From the NCBI GenBank assembly GCA_036563805.1, contig DATCLS010000038.1, positions 1 to 64,000 on the forward strand: a DNA stretch of 64,000 nucleotides. The letters run 5' to 3'. The notes below the pieces were generated by a model. That model was given only the letters and a program-made list of their open reading frames with translations. It had not been told where the DNA came from and did not search any database. Both the position numbers and the translations under genes were made by a program. This document shows positions 62,463 through 64,000 of this stretch, in pieces. This DNA comes from DATCLS01 sp036563805. Its GTDB lineage: Bacteria > Actinomycetota > Acidimicrobiia > Acidimicrobiales > VFJN01. The number at the start of each line of letters is the position of its first letter. The first letter of the stretch is position 1.

Positions 62463-62539
62463 CCCGACGCTGCCGTCGGCGGCCCACAGCGGGAGCCGGC
62501 GCCGGCGGCCCGGGCGGGACCCCGGGCGCCGGCGGAGGG

Positions 62540-63337
62540 TCAGTCGTCGAGCCGGCCCTCGGCCCGGGCCCGGTCGATGAGGCCGGACATGCGCCACTGC
62601 TGGACCAGGACGCCCGGCCCCACCGGCTTCGAGCCGCCGAGCTGCTGGGCCAAGATCTGGAACTGGGCGCCCTCCTCGACCAGCTGGAGGTACTCCAGCG
62701 TGCGGAGCAGGCCGTTGCGCCCCCAGACGACCGCCCCGCCGCCGGCGTCGAGGATGGCCGGCGTGTGGGGCTCGGCGGCGAGCGCGTCATCGATGGCGTC
62801 GGCCAGCGACCGGGCGGGGTCGGTGCGGATCGGGAGCTCGCGGGCGAGCGTCCAGCGCTGGACCGGCACGTACCGGATGGGCAGCGGCCGCTTGGTCTGC
62901 GCCCAGGCCACGAGGTGGGGCGAGCGCACGTACACGACGGTCGTCAGGTCGGGGTGGCGGGCGAGGACGGCCTCCAGGCCGCGGGTGTCGTCGTCCGCCG
63001 GCCCGCCGGCGTCGTCCGCCACGGGGCTGCCGCCGAGCGGGCGCTCGGTGGGCGTCAGCGCCCCGCCCGCCACGAGGCCCGGTCCCCCGGCACGGAACGC
63101 GAGCGCCACCGGCTCGCCGGGCACCCGCTCGAGCAGGCCGATGGTGGCGCCGTCGGGCAGCGTGCCGGTCTCCCGCAGGGTCCGGAACCCGTGGGCGGCG
63201 TCGAGCGTGGCCTCTTCGACTAAGCGGGCCCGGTCGGCGGCCGGGCCCGAGGCGTTGACCGGGACGGCGCCGGCCGAGGCCACGTCGGCCACACCGGTGG
63301 CCGTCGGATCGGTTGCAGTCACGTCGGTAGCAGTCAC
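62540..63337 (-). CDS. Class II aldolase/adducin family protein
   Basis: 265-residue zinc-aldolase-fold protein. LVEEATLDAAHGFRTL near 40; PDLTTVVYVRSPHLVAWAQ near 130 carries the His-containing loop; then HTPAILDAGGGAVVWGRNGL and LEYLQLVEEGAQFQILAQQL. The canonical HxH of fuculose aldolase is reduced to single His residues. GTG 63337 overlaps the stop of the upstream LLM gene (GTGA), so the two are coupled. The first codons (MTATDVTATDPTATG) are a 15-bp tandem repeat. Confidence 0.8.
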   Translation of the reverse strand: MTATDVTATDPTATGVADVASAGAVPVNASGPAADRARLVEEATLDAAHGFRTLRETGTLPDGATIGLLERVPGEPVALAFRAGGPGLVAGGALTPTERPLGGSPVADDAGGPADDDTRGLEAVLARHPDLTTVVYVRSPHLVAWAQTKRPLPIRYVPVQRWTLARELPIRTDPARSLADAIDDALAAEPHTPAILDAGGGAVVWGRNGLLRTLEYLQLVEEGAQFQILAQQLGGSKPVGPGVLVQQWRMSGLIDRARAEGRLDD

Positions 63338-64000
63338 GATGCGGCTCCTTGGGTGGCGAGCTCGGGGGTCGGGCGGCGTGCGCCGCCGAACAGCGGCAGC
63401 ACCTCCTCGCCGACCCGGTAGGCCTCTTCGAGGTGCGGCAGGCCGGACAGGATCAGCGAGTCGGCGCCGAGCTCGACGAGGTCGTTCAGGCGCTCCGCCA
63501 CCTGCGCGTAGCTGCCGACCAGGCCGACGGTCGGGTGGTCGCCCAGGTAGCTGATGCCGGCCCAGATGTTGGGGGCGACGATCAGGTCCTCGTAGCGCTC
63601 GAGCGAGGTTCCCTGGTAGGCGAGCTGGCGGGCGGCGCCCACCGAGTCGCCGGACTTGCGGGCGTTCCGCTGGCGCACGGCCTCGGGGTCGATGCGCTCC
63701 CAGCCCAGCCGGACCTCCCGCCAGGCCTCCTCCTCGGTCGGGCGGGCGACGACGTGGGCCCGTACCGAGAACTTGGCGGTCCGGCCCAGCGCCTCGCAGG
63801 TGGCACGCACGGCGTCGAACTTGGCCCGCAGGTCGTCGGGGTGCTCGAGCCAGGAGAGGTAGTAGTCGGCGTGGCGGCCGACGGCCTCGATGGCGGCCGC
63901 CGACGAGCCCGAGAAGTAGATCTCGGGCCGGGGCTGGCCGGCCAGCGGCTCGGGCAGGCCGCCGTCGGTCACGTCGTAGAACCGGCCGTGGTGCTCGAAC
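63334..64000 (-). CDS. SsuD-like LLM monooxygenase (5' end outside window)
   Basis: C-terminal 221 residues of an alkanesulfonate-monooxygenase-like LLM protein; coding sense continues past the window edge (FEHHGRFYDV at the boundary). PEIYFSGSSAAAIEAVGRHA and DYYLSWLEHPDDLRAKFDAV are SsuD family features, then FSVRAHVVARPTEEEAW and VAPNIWAGISYLGDHPTVGL. It uses FMNH2 to release sulfite from sulfonates or to oxidise related substrates. Overlaps the class II aldolase by 4 nt. Confidence 0.85.
   Translation of the reverse strand, partial: FEHHGRFYDVTDGGLPEPLAGQPRPEIYFSGSSAAAIEAVGRHADYYLSWLEHPDDLRAKFDAVRATCEALGRTAKFSVRAHVVARPTEEEAWREVRLGWERIDPEAVRQRNARKSGDSVGAARQLAYQGTSLERYEDLIVAPNIWAGISYLGDHPTVGLVGSYAQVAERLNDLVELGADSLILSGLPHLEEAYRVGEEVLPLFGGARRPTPELATQGAAS

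Overview
The window is very GC-rich (roughly 70-75 % by eye) and dense with lipid and alicyclic catabolism genes: thiolase-fold/DUF35 pairs, acyl-CoA dehydrogenases, enoyl-CoA hydratases, acyl-CoA synthetases, hotdog dehydratases, LLM flavin-dependent oxidoreductases, amidohydrolases and branched-chain-type ABC transporters. Together with frequent GTG starts and many apparently leaderless genes, this suggests an actinobacterium, most plausibly of the class Acidimicrobiia. That placement is inference; no rRNA or other phylogenetic marker is present. I saw no tRNA, rRNA, CRISPR array, phage, insertion sequence or riboswitch.

Layout. 0-10 kb: a thiolase-fold/DUF35 pair (+) converges on a tightly packed minus-strand operon running from a broken acyl-CoA synthetase through a hotdog protein, a CrtC-like protein, enoyl-CoA hydratase, acyl-CoA dehydrogenase and Baeyer-Villiger monooxygenase to a zinc alcohol dehydrogenase. 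This looks like a ring-cleavage/beta-oxidation route for an unidentified cyclic or branched substrate. 10-15 kb: TetR, a DUF6285/phosphotransferase pair, and an IclR regulator divergent from an amidohydrolase. 15-26.5 kb: a lipoprotein solute-binding protein, then a mixture of intact genes (GntR, carboxyltransferase, ECH, double-hotdog dehydratase, acyl-CoA synthetase) and many gene relics. 26.5-38 kb: methyltransferase, Tex, an LLM oxidoreductase, a calcium-type P-ATPase, small membrane proteins and a membrane-fused alpha/beta hydrolase. 37.5-45.3 kb: a complete livF-livG-fadD-livH-livM-livK operon divergent from a QsdR-like TetR gene. 45-56 kb: membrane protein, LLM oxidoreductases, a second receptor-type binding protein, TetR, SDR, glutamate decarboxylase and a MazEF-like toxin-antitoxin pair. 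56-64 kb: a sulfur-flavoured region with a sulfite-oxidase-family enzyme, a methanethiol-oxidase (SBP56) gene and its membrane partner, relics of a TauE sulfite exporter, SsuD-like and SfnB/DszC-like monooxygenases, and an LLM/class II aldolase pair.

Two genome-scale patterns stand out. First, at least a dozen spaces between intact genes hold recognisable but truncated, frameshifted or fused gene fragments, several still carrying a good promoter or ribosome-binding site. The simplest reading is decay by internal deletion; assembly or base-calling error must be excluded. Second, short tandem duplications (20, 29, 31 and 50 bp) repeatedly overlap the stop codons of intact genes. Promoter regions are also informative: several have palindromes lying on the -10 element just ahead of a leaderless start codon, giving concrete predicted operators for the IclR, GntR, QsdR-like and TetR regulators.
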